12,648 bases of DNA from positions 1-12,648 of the forward strand of contig JBFXKJ010000098.1 in the NCBI GenBank assembly GCA_050173895.1, written 5' to 3'. The stretch is from JBCFBK01 sp050173895 (GTDB lineage Bacteria; Bacteroidota; Bacteroidia; Bacteroidales; Prolixibacteraceae). Shown piece after piece: positions 7,050 through 12,648 of this stretch. The notes under the pieces are model-generated. The model saw nothing but the letters and a program-made list of their open reading frames with translations. It made no database searches and was not told where the DNA came from. Every line of letters begins with the position of its first letter. Within the stretch, counting starts at the first letter, position 1. The position numbers and the translations under genes are program-made.

Positions 7050-7555
7050 TTACTTGTTCAGTGAATTACAGATCTTTTGGTTTATTTCCCTGATCCGTTT
7101 CTCGTCCACTTTGATCACTTTTCTGTCGTAGGTCATCAGTCCGTTCACTTCCATTTCGACATCGGTGGTCTGGGTATAAACTGCGGCTGAAAAGCCTGCC
7201 TTGACAAGCTTGAACAGTTGTTCTCCGTATTTCACGTATTCGTCGGTCACTTCCTCCGAATTCTTAAATTGCACGTAGCCCCAGTTTTTTCGTTGGTCCA
7301 CAGGTGACCTTCCACGGGCAGGCCGATACCTCCGTATTCGCCCAATACCGTAGCGCGTTGGGCGTCGTAGAGGTACAGTCCGGGTTGCGGGTAATTATGC
7401 AGATCGAGCATATCGCCCACGGGGTAATGATTCCCGCCGCTGGCGGGATTGACAAGCCTGGAAGGTGTTTTAATGTGGTCTCCGGCAGGCTTCCACTGAG
7501 CCCCCGCGTTTCCCGCCACCAGGCAGAAAAGAAGAGGTAAGAATAATTTTCGCAT
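7050..7555 (-). pseudogene. Remnant of a secreted family 2 glycoside hydrolase (internal deletion plus frameshift)
   Basis: Signal peptide (residues 1-20, ending AGAQ) is followed by WKPAGDHIKTP, which I recognise as the mature N-terminus of secreted GH2 proteins. It then jumps straight to the C-terminal part of the catalytic TIM barrel: RLVNPASGGNHYPVGDMLDL, HNYPQPG and LGEYGGIGLPVEGH. In GH2 enzymes the Glu of the GEYGG-type motif lies at the nucleophile position. The sugar-binding, Ig-like and first barrel segments, including the acid/base Glu, are absent. The enzyme is usually several hundred residues; here about 168 remain. After VEGHLWTNEK the frame breaks: with six A (plus-strand T-run 7285-7290) translation runs into a stop at 7247, whereas seven A would continue as NWGYVQFKNSEEVTDEY and on through AAVYTQTTDVEMEVNGLMTY to the stop at 7050. 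The remnant cannot be an active hydrolase. The deletion could be real decay or an assembly collapse. Confidence 0.85.
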
Positions 7556-7604
7556 GATTTGAAAAGCTTTTATTGATGTTCTGTTTCTTATACAAGATCG
7601 GCAT

Positions 7605-7612
7605 CAAATATA
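7605..7612 (-). promoter_or_regulatory. Promoter -7 element candidate for the glycosidase remnant
   Basis: On the minus strand TATATTTG matches TAnnTTTG, 49 nt ahead of the ATG at 7555. No clear -33 TTG is present. If real, the remnant is still transcribed, divergently from dinB. Confidence 0.35.
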
Positions 7613-7634
7613 CTCATATTCGAAGCAGAAAACT

Positions 7635-7642
7635 TACATTTG
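7635..7642 (+). promoter_or_regulatory. Promoter -7 element candidate for dinB
   Basis: TACATTTG matches TAnnTTTG and ends 23 nt before the ATG at 7666. No good -33 element is visible. Transcription starting a few bases downstream would leave little or no leader ahead of the alternative GTG at 7657, which favours the ATG at 7666. Confidence 0.4.
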
Positions 7643-7665
7643 GAGCCAGCTAAGTTGTGAATCAG

Positions 7666-8739
7666 ATGGAAGCACCTGTGCGAAAGATCATACATGTGGA
7701 TATGGATGCTTTTTATGCGTCTGTCGAACAGCGCGACCGTCCGGAGCTTAAAGGGAAGCCGGTGGTGGTGGGCAGCGATCATCCCAGGGGGGTCGTTGCC
7801 GCGGCCAGTTATGAGGCCCGCAGGTTTGGCGTGCGTTCGGCTATGCCGTCGGTGGTGGCGAAGCGGAAATGCCCCGACCTGATTTTTATTCCGGGCGATT
7901 TCAGTAAGTACAAGGCGGTGAGCCGGCAAATCCGTGACATTTTTTTTGAATATACCGACCTGGTGGAGCCGCTGTCGCTCGACGAAGCCTTTCTGGATGT
8001 AACAATGGCAAAAAAAGGGAAGCCGTCAGCGACCCTCATTGCCCGTGAGATTAAGAAAAGGATCAGGGAGGAAACAGGCCTGGCCGCTTCGGCCGGTGTT
8101 TCGTACTGCAAGTTCCTGGCGAAGATCGCCTCGGATGAGAAAAAGCCTGACGGCCTGTTTGTCATTACGCCCGGCATGGCGGAAGCTTTTATCGAAAAAC
8201 TGGAGATCGGCAAGTTCTTCGGCATCGGCAAGGTCACGGCCCGGAAACTGAACGAGCAGGGCATCTATTATGGCGCCGACCTGAAAAAACTGGACCAGGG
8301 AGAGTTAATCCGGCAGTTTGGCAAATCAGGCACGTACTATTACCAGGTCGTCAGAGGAATTGATAACAGGCCGGTGGTGGCAAGCCGCGAACGGAAATCA
8401 TTGGGGGCGGAGAACACCTTTGGCCGGGATTACCATTTAACGGACGATCTGAAAGAGCAGATGGCTTCGATCGAAGAAGAATTGTGGCGCAGGATTCAGC
8501 GTACGCAGACATTCGGACGTACCTTGACCCTGAAGATAAAATTTGCTGATTTTGAGCAGATCACCAGAAGCAAAACCCTGCCGGAGCCGGTCGATTCGAT
8601 GTTTACGCTACATAAAACCGCCCTTCAACTGCTTAAATCGGAGGAGCCTTTTATTAAAGGTGTGCGCCTGCTGGGCCTGACGGTTTCGCATTTCCCCGAA
8701 GAGAAAAAAGGGCCCGTGCAACTCACGCTCGAATTCTGA
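7666..8739 (+). CDS. dinB: DNA polymerase IV (Y-family translesion polymerase)
   Basis: Low-fidelity DNA polymerase that extends primers past lesions and at stalled forks; cytoplasmic. The 357-residue length is typical. The catalytic palm shows VDMDAFYASVE (Asp12 metal ligand, Tyr17 at the steric-gate position) and the second acidic motif SLDEAFLDV (Asp106, Glu107). VGVRSAMP-type finger residues lie at about 55-61. Downstream are the thumb helix-hairpin-helix (KFFGIGKVTARKLNEQGIY) and the little-finger domain (ERKSLGAENTF, RTLTLKIKFADF). The last residues QLTLEF form a beta-clamp-binding motif, so the protein is complete. In-frame GTG at 7657 adds only three residues; the ATG is preferred because of the promoter match at 7635-7642. 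No SOS operator is recognised. It is flanked by accessory genes and shows no operon partner: divergent from the glycosidase remnant and 96 nt ahead of a sigma gene. Confidence 0.96.
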   Translation: MEAPVRKIIHVDMDAFYASVEQRDRPELKGKPVVVGSDHPRGVVAAASYEARRFGVRSAMPSVVAKRKCPDLIFIPGDFSKYKAVSRQIRDIFFEYTDLVEPLSLDEAFLDVTMAKKGKPSATLIAREIKKRIREETGLAASAGVSYCKFLAKIASDEKKPDGLFVITPGMAEAFIEKLEIGKFFGIGKVTARKLNEQGIYYGADLKKLDQGELIRQFGKSGTYYYQVVRGIDNRPVVASRERKSLGAENTFGRDYHLTDDLKEQMASIEEELWRRIQRTQTFGRTLTLKIKFADFEQITRSKTLPEPVDSMFTLHKTALQLLKSEEPFIKGVRLLGLTVSHFPEEKKGPVQLTLEF

Positions 8740-8776
8740 ATGGCGCGGATATAAAACGTTCCTGCCGGTTTCAACC

Positions 8777-8808
8777 TTTGGATACTGCATTTGCTTTTTA
8801 TTACTTTG
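8777..8808 (+). promoter_or_regulatory. Promoter candidate for the second sigma/FecR locus
   Basis: TTTG (8777-8780), a 20-nt spacer, then TTACTTTG (8801-8808), which differs from TAnnTTTG at one position. Spacing is right for the Bacteroidetes housekeeping sigma. A start point just downstream would lie inside the longest version of the sigma frame (TTG 8791), supporting a later start codon. Confidence 0.4.
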
Positions 8809-8835
8809 CTGGATACTGATTTTAAACGGACCCTA

Positions 8836-9426
8836 TTGAAACCCAGGATTGGCGATATTGATTCAGTGGTGCTCAGCAAACTGAGAGACAACGATCTGGT
8901 TGCCTTTGAGAAAGTTTATATGGCCTATAGTGAAAAACTGTTTCATTTCGCATTCTCCTATCTGAAAAGCACTTTCGAGGCCGAAGAAATCGTACAGGAA
9001 GTTTTCATACAGGTGTGGGAAATGCGGCATCAGATCGATCCCGGCCGTTCGTTCGACAGTTTAATCCACCGGATGACCATTAACCGGGTTTATAATCAGA
9101 TGAAGCATCAGGTTGTAAAACAAAAATACCAGAATTATCTGACGCAGTTTGACTCTTCCCTGCAGGACAGTCCCGAGGCTGCCCTTCATTTTAAGCAACT
9201 GGAAGCAAAAATTAACCTGTTGCTCACCAGGCTGCCCGAACAGCAAAGGACTGTTTTTGAAATGAGCCGGATGAAAGGCCTTTCGCATGCCCAAATAGCC
9301 AACGAATTGGGACTATCGGTCAGAACGGTCGAAAATCAAGTTTACCGCGCATCCAGGTTTTTGAAGGAACATCTGAAAGGGGAGTACCTTTGGGCGCTCT
9401 TTTGCCTTTGCTACATATTCAATTAG
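8836..9426 (+). CDS. ECF-type RNA polymerase sigma-70 factor (second locus)
   Basis: About 196 residues with the two-domain ECF layout. Region 2 begins at VLSKLRDNDLVAFEKVYMAY and contains the core-binding segment FEAEEIVQEVFIQVWEM and the IHRMTINRVYNQMK helix. Region 4 has LLTRLPEQQRTVFEMSRMKG followed by the helix-turn-helix LSHAQIANELGLSVRTVENQ. A hydrophobic tail (YLWALFCLCYIF) ends the protein. The start is uncertain: no ATG precedes region 2. The frame opens at TTG 8791, with further candidates TTG 8836 and GTG 8866 or 8869. I chose 8836 because a promoter match (8777-8808) places the transcript start after 8791 and it gives a normal-length N-terminus. It is followed 111 nt later by the FecR gene on the same strand, so it is inferred to drive the SusC locus at 10721. 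In the 111-nt gap I see only a weak CCGG inverted repeat near 9444-9461. Confidence 0.9.
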   Translation: MKPRIGDIDSVVLSKLRDNDLVAFEKVYMAYSEKLFHFAFSYLKSTFEAEEIVQEVFIQVWEMRHQIDPGRSFDSLIHRMTINRVYNQMKHQVVKQKYQNYLTQFDSSLQDSPEAALHFKQLEAKINLLLTRLPEQQRTVFEMSRMKGLSHAQIANELGLSVRTVENQVYRASRFLKEHLKGEYLWALFCLCYIFN

Positions 9427-9537
9427 CCTTTACCGTCTCAGATAACCGGCAAAATATTCCCGGCCGTGAAATTTTTTCAAAAAAAAACAGGTTATTGCTG
9501 TGAGTAGGAACAAAACGCTCCTTGTATAAGTAGCAGA

Positions 9538-10596
9538 ATGGAAGCTCAATCACATATCGATCCCGAGTTTGCTGCTCTGATCGGGAAATTCAGAGCCGGA
9601 CGGTGTTCTCTTGCCGAACTGTACAGGCTGGAGGTTTTTCTGAATGATGAACGTTCGGAGATGGCATTGAAAGCGCAAATGATTCATGAGCTGGAAGACC
9701 TGCAGTATCCGGCAAACGAAACTTTCAGGAGGGAGCAACTGTTTGCGGAGCTAAGGAAAAGAATTGTGCGGCATGAAGAAAAGCAAGGCGCCGGGATCTT
9801 CCCGCTGCGTTTTTTCCGGCTTGCTGCCATGCTGGTCCTTTCCTTTCTTCTGGGGGCTACCCTGATTTATTTCACAGGAAGGCGGCCCAATGTTCCCGAA
9901 AGCTCCTGGTTTGAGGTGGTGGCTCCGCTGGGGGCAAAATCACAGGTTATTTTGCCCGATAGTTCCAGAATCTGGCTGAATGCCGGAAGCAAACTGAAAT
10001 ATTCAAGTCAGTTCAATAAGACAGAACGAAATTTGAAACTGGAAGGAGAAGCTTACTTTAAGGCAGCTCACAACAAGAGCTTACCATTTGTGGTGAATGC
10101 ATGGGGCTTCTTGGTGGAGGCTGTCGGTACGGAGTTCAACATCAAGGCTTATCCGGAAGAACCGGTTATCGAAACGGTATTGGTGGAAGGGAAAGTGCAA
10201 CTGGGGCATCTGAATGAAGCGATTGCAGATGATACGTTCCTGAATCCGCACTATAAAGCCACTTTTTACAAATCTGGGACTTCCGGTGTAAACGAGCGGC
10301 TTGTCATTACACCTGATGTTGACTTTTGGCCATTGATTTCGTGGAAAGACGGACGTTATATTTTTCACAAAGAATTGCTGAAGAACCTTGCCGTCACCCT
10401 GGGCCGCAGATACGATTATTCCTTCCGTTTCGCATCCGACGACATCAAAGAGTACCGGTTTTCCGGCACGCTCGAAGATGAGACCCTGGAGCAGGTACTG
10501 GATTTGATCCGGTTTTCTTCTCCTGTCGCTTTCGAAATAAAGGGCAAAACAGTAACGATAAAAAAAGATCAAAGCCGGACGAAAAATTTCAAATGA
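9538..10596 (+). CDS. FecR-family anti-sigma factor (DUF4974 C-terminus, second locus)
   Basis: A 352-residue inner-membrane sigma regulator. Its cytoplasmic head (1-92) is longer than in the two FecR proteins of the left cluster and helical, starting IDPEFAALIGKFRAGRCSLA. A transmembrane segment follows at about 93-113 (FRLAAMLVLSFLLGATLIYF). The periplasmic FecR domain (about 120-220) carries FEVVAPLGAKSQVILPDSSR, IWLNAGSKLKYSS, LEGEAYFKA and VEAVGTEFNI. DUF4974 lies at about 268-345 (SWKDGRYIFHKELLKNLAVT, FSGTLEDETLEQVLDLI). This is the more canonical SusC-locus type of anti-sigma. It is inferred to pair with the sigma factor at 8836-9426 and to sense the STN domain of the receptor at 10721. 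The ATG at 9538 is clear. The stop at 10596 is followed by two inverted repeats before the receptor gene. Confidence 0.94.
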   Translation: MEAQSHIDPEFAALIGKFRAGRCSLAELYRLEVFLNDERSEMALKAQMIHELEDLQYPANETFRREQLFAELRKRIVRHEEKQGAGIFPLRFFRLAAMLVLSFLLGATLIYFTGRRPNVPESSWFEVVAPLGAKSQVILPDSSRIWLNAGSKLKYSSQFNKTERNLKLEGEAYFKAAHNKSLPFVVNAWGFLVEAVGTEFNIKAYPEEPVIETVLVEGKVQLGHLNEAIADDTFLNPHYKATFYKSGTSGVNERLVITPDVDFWPLISWKDGRYIFHKELLKNLAVTLGRRYDYSFRFASDDIKEYRFSGTLEDETLEQVLDLIRFSSPVAFEIKGKTVTIKKDQSRTKNFK

Positions 10597-10606
10597 GTAA
10601 AAAGGA

Positions 10607-10639
10607 AGACCTGGCTGATTTCAGAAATCAACCAGGTCT
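10607..10639 (+). terminator. Strong hairpin after the FecR gene, terminator-like without a U-tract
   Basis: Arms AGACCTGG (10607-10614) and CCAGGTCT (10632-10639) enclose a second perfect stem TGATTT (10616-10621) / AAATCA (10625-10630), with one C/A mismatch and a 3-nt loop, 14 base pairs in all. It begins 10 nt after the FecR stop. The plus strand lacks a U-run afterwards, so it may be an imperfect terminator, an attenuator, or an mRNA 3'-end stabiliser separating regulator and receptor messages. Confidence 0.6.
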
Positions 10640-10658
10640 GATAAGTTAAACAACGACC

Positions 10659-10691
10659 GGTGTTGCAAGGTGTGGTAGCTGTTGCAACACC
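10659..10691 (+). repeat. Perfect 10-bp inverted repeat upstream of the SusC-type gene
   Basis: GGTGTTGCAA (10659-10668), 13-nt loop, TTGCAACACC (10682-10691). The right arm overlaps the palindrome GTTGCAAC (10681-10688), and TGTTGCAA also occurs as a direct repeat (10661 and 10680). It ends 29 nt before the ATG at 10721, so it could be an operator for a regulator or a leader-RNA hairpin. No TAnnTTTG promoter element was found between it and the ATG. Confidence 0.6.
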
Positions 10692-10720
10692 AATTATCAA
10701 ACATTTAACGAATCAAATGT

Positions 10721-12648
10721 ATGAAAAAAAAATTAATTGGACTGGTTTTCCCGGCAAGGGGAAAGCTTAAAAAAATGTGGTTAATCATGAAGCTGACAGC
10801 CTTTTTCATCCTGGCTCTTCTTTTACAGGTGAATGCTGCCGTTTATTCGCAGAACGGCAAATTTACGGAAGACTACCGGGGGAAGTCGATCCGGGAAGTT
10901 TTCACTCTCATTGAGAATCAAAGCCGTTATCGTTTTTTCTTCAATGATGATTTCACAAACATCGACCAGAAGGTTGACTTTGAAGTGAAAAACGAAACGA
11001 TCGAGGGCATACTTGACAAGCTGTTCGAGGGGACCCAGATTGGTTATAAGAGTATGGGAAACGATCTGGTTGTGATCACGACATTGAAGTCGAGCCAGGC
11101 TAAAACCATCCGCGGCACAGTGACCGACAAGGACGGCGAACCGTTACCGGGAGTGACTGTTCTGGCAAAGGGGACCACCAATGGAACCATAACCGGCCCT
11201 GACGGCAATTACTCGATCCATCTTGACGCCGATGTAAAGACGCTGGTTTTTTCGTTTGTGGGCATGGAGACGAAGGAGCTTGCCATTGGCAACGAGACCG
11301 AAATCGATGTGATCATGCTGGAGAGTTCCATTGGCCTCGAAGAAGTTGTCGCCATTGGTTATGGCGTCCAGAAGAAAGAATCGTTGACCGGTGCGATATC
11401 GGGAGTGAGTTCCGAGGAGCTGGACCGGGTTCATGCCACGACGGTGAGCAGCACGCTGGCGGGTAAAATTGCGGGCGTTACCTTCCGTATGCCCGATGGC
11501 CGGCCGGGATCTTCGGCTTCCATCCAGATCCGGAATATGGGTAACCCCCTCTATGTTATTGACGGAATTCAAAAAGACGCCGGCCAGTTTAATAATATTT
11601 CTCCCAACGACATTGAAAGCATTACCGTGCTGAAAGACGCTTCGGCTGCCATTTATGGGGTTCGTGCAGCAAACGGGGTGGTTGTGGTAACGACCAAACG
11701 CGGTAAGCTGGGCTCCAAAAACCGCATCAATGTAGATGCCTACACCGGCTGGCAAAACTGGGCCCGGTTCCCTGAGACGGTCGATGCCTACGAGTGGATG
11801 CTTGGGAAAGCCGACGCTGATATGAACCTCGATGGACATACGAATATTACCCCGGAGGAACTTGAAAAATGGAAAGCAGGAACCGAGCCCGGTTACCAAA
11901 GCTTTGACTGGTATGATTTTATCATTAAGCCAAATTCGCCGCAAACCTCTGTCAATATCAATACCACCGGGGGTTCTGAAAAGATCAACTATTATCTGTC
12001 GCTAACGCGTTTGGATCAGAATTCTGTGCTGGGGCGTGAATTTACCTTTGCCCGGACCAATTTTCAATCCAATATTGACGCTAAAATCACCGACCGGATA
12101 AAGGTAGGCGCTTCGATCAACGGCCGCATCGAAACCAGGGATAACCCGGGAGTGCCGGGTGGAGACGATTACTGGGCCCCCCGTTTTGCCCTGTTCCGCA
12201 ACCGTCCAACCGAACGTCCGTTTGCCAACGACAATCCCGAGTACATCAATAACATCGGGCACATGGACACCAACTGGGGATTGCTGACCAAGAAGAATTC
12301 AGGTTACTGGACTGAAGACTGGCGGGTGCTTCAGTTGAATTTCACCGGCGAATATCAGTTTCCCATTAAAGGTTTATCGGCCAAGGGAACTTATTCGTAT
12401 TACATTGCCGACCGGTTGATGAATGGACATGAATACACCTACAATGCCTATACCTATTTCCCGGAAACCGATGAGTACAGAGTGACTTTTGCCAACCTGA
12501 ACCCATGGAGGGAGCGGGGAACCCATAAAGTTTTTGAAGAAGTGCTGCAGGGGCAGTTGAATTACGCCGGAACTTTTGGCGAACACAGCATTGCGGCCAC
12601 CTTTGTCAATGAACGTATTGAGCGGCGCGAGCTGGACGTATGGGTACA
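10721..12648 (+). CDS. SusC/RagA-type TonB-linked outer-membrane receptor with STN domain (C-terminus beyond window)
   Basis: Outer-membrane transporter that takes up oligosaccharides or peptides with a SusD-type lipoprotein lid, powered by TonB. The frame is open from the ATG at 10721 to the window end (642 codons). A long basic N-terminus leads into the signal-peptide core (about 21-44, ending AAVYSQ), a usual SusC feature. Next is an STN domain (about 47-120, YRGKSIREVFTLIENQSRYR), which marks receptors that signal to FecR. A carboxypeptidase-regulatory-like domain follows (about 128-200, IRGTVTDKDGEPLPGVTV, TGPDGNYSI), then the TonB-box/linker EEVVAIGYG (207-215). The plug (about 220-330) has TLAGKIAGV, PLYVIDGI, NDIESITVLKDASAAIYGVR and NGVVVVTTKRG, and the barrel follows. 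SusD should lie just outside the window. Downstream of the sigma and FecR genes, it is inferred to be controlled by them. The substrate is not readable. Confidence 0.95.
   Translation, partial: MKKKLIGLVFPARGKLKKMWLIMKLTAFFILALLLQVNAAVYSQNGKFTEDYRGKSIREVFTLIENQSRYRFFFNDDFTNIDQKVDFEVKNETIEGILDKLFEGTQIGYKSMGNDLVVITTLKSSQAKTIRGTVTDKDGEPLPGVTVLAKGTTNGTITGPDGNYSIHLDADVKTLVFSFVGMETKELAIGNETEIDVIMLESSIGLEEVVAIGYGVQKKESLTGAISGVSSEELDRVHATTVSSTLAGKIAGVTFRMPDGRPGSSASIQIRNMGNPLYVIDGIQKDAGQFNNISPNDIESITVLKDASAAIYGVRAANGVVVVTTKRGKLGSKNRINVDAYTGWQNWARFPETVDAYEWMLGKADADMNLDGHTNITPEELEKWKAGTEPGYQSFDWYDFIIKPNSPQTSVNINTTGGSEKINYYLSLTRLDQNSVLGREFTFARTNFQSNIDAKITDRIKVGASINGRIETRDNPGVPGGDDYWAPRFALFRNRPTERPFANDNPEYINNIGHMDTNWGLLTKKNSGYWTEDWRVLQLNFTGEYQFPIKGLSAKGTYSYYIADRLMNGHEYTYNAYTYFPETDEYRVTFANLNPWRERGTHKVFEEVLQGQLNYAGTFGEHSIAATFVNERIERRELDVWV

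Noticed and set aside
7809..8264. 151-codon minus-strand frame opposite dinB
   Set aside because: Antisense shadow of conserved polymerase codons; no start context or domain.
9444..9490. CCGG repeat followed by T and A runs after the second sigma gene, as a terminator
   Set aside because: The stem is only four pairs and the T-run is broken. The FecR gene downstream has no promoter match, so read-through is more likely.
10081..10572. 163-codon minus-strand frame opposite the FecR gene
   Set aside because: Antisense shadow of the FecR/DUF4974 coding region with no recognisable family.
11144..11944. 266-codon open frame on the minus strand inside the SusC gene
   Set aside because: It lies antisense to conserved plug and barrel codons, shows no recognisable domain, and is explained by the GC-rich third positions of the real gene.
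1..12648. CRISPR array, integrase or insertion sequence, tRNA, attachment site
   Set aside because: No spaced direct repeats, transposase motifs, cloverleaf or terminal repeats were found on reading either strand.

Overview
The window looks like chromosomal DNA of a Bacteroidota (Bacteroidetes) member. The evidence is a SusC-type TonB-linked receptor with a long charged N-terminus, STN-domain receptors paired with ECF sigma / FecR anti-sigma genes, matches to the Bacteroidetes promoter -7 element TAnnTTTG ahead of several genes, and few Shine-Dalgarno sites. I would not name a genus. Most of it is ordinary accessory nutrient-uptake DNA with two housekeeping genes (mnmA and dinB). I found no CRISPR array, transposase, phage gene, tRNA or rRNA, and no clearly undescribed system.

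Layout: (1) 1-448, minus: 5' part of mnmA, running off the left edge. (2) 449-670: divergent intergenic region with a promoter candidate on each strand. (3) 671-1297, plus: small outer-membrane beta-barrel protein, with a convergent terminator at 1305-1347. (4) 6913 down to 1380, minus: a signalling and uptake cluster transcribed in the order ECF sigma factor, FecR-like anti-sigma, STN-domain TonB-dependent receptor, 100-N assembly gap, second FecR-like protein, DUF4382 lipoprotein. The gene junctions are tight: 5 nt between sigma and FecR, 14 nt overlap between FecR and receptor (which has a TTG start), 4 nt ATGA overlap between the second FecR and the lipoprotein. The gap hides the receptor's C-terminus and the 5' context of the second FecR gene, possibly including another sigma gene. 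(5) 7050-7555, minus: remnant of a family 2 glycoside hydrolase that has lost its middle and carries a one-base frameshift, bounded by a terminator. (6) 7666-8739, plus: dinB, DNA polymerase IV. (7) 8836 to the right edge, plus: a second signalling locus, ECF sigma, FecR-like anti-sigma, then, after 124 nt containing two strong inverted repeats, a SusC-type receptor cut by the window end.

How the genes work together: in both clusters the inferred logic is trans-envelope (FecIRA-type) signalling. The outer-membrane receptor binds a nutrient, its periplasmic STN domain signals to the inner-membrane FecR protein, and FecR controls the ECF sigma factor that transcribes the receptor operon. The SusC-type receptor suggests glycan or peptide uptake, and its SusD partner is expected beyond the right edge. 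The ligand of the first receptor cannot be read from the sequence. The points most worth checking are the gap, the two-FecR arrangement coupled to a DUF4382 lipoprotein, the glycosidase remnant, and the paired inverted repeats before the SusC gene.
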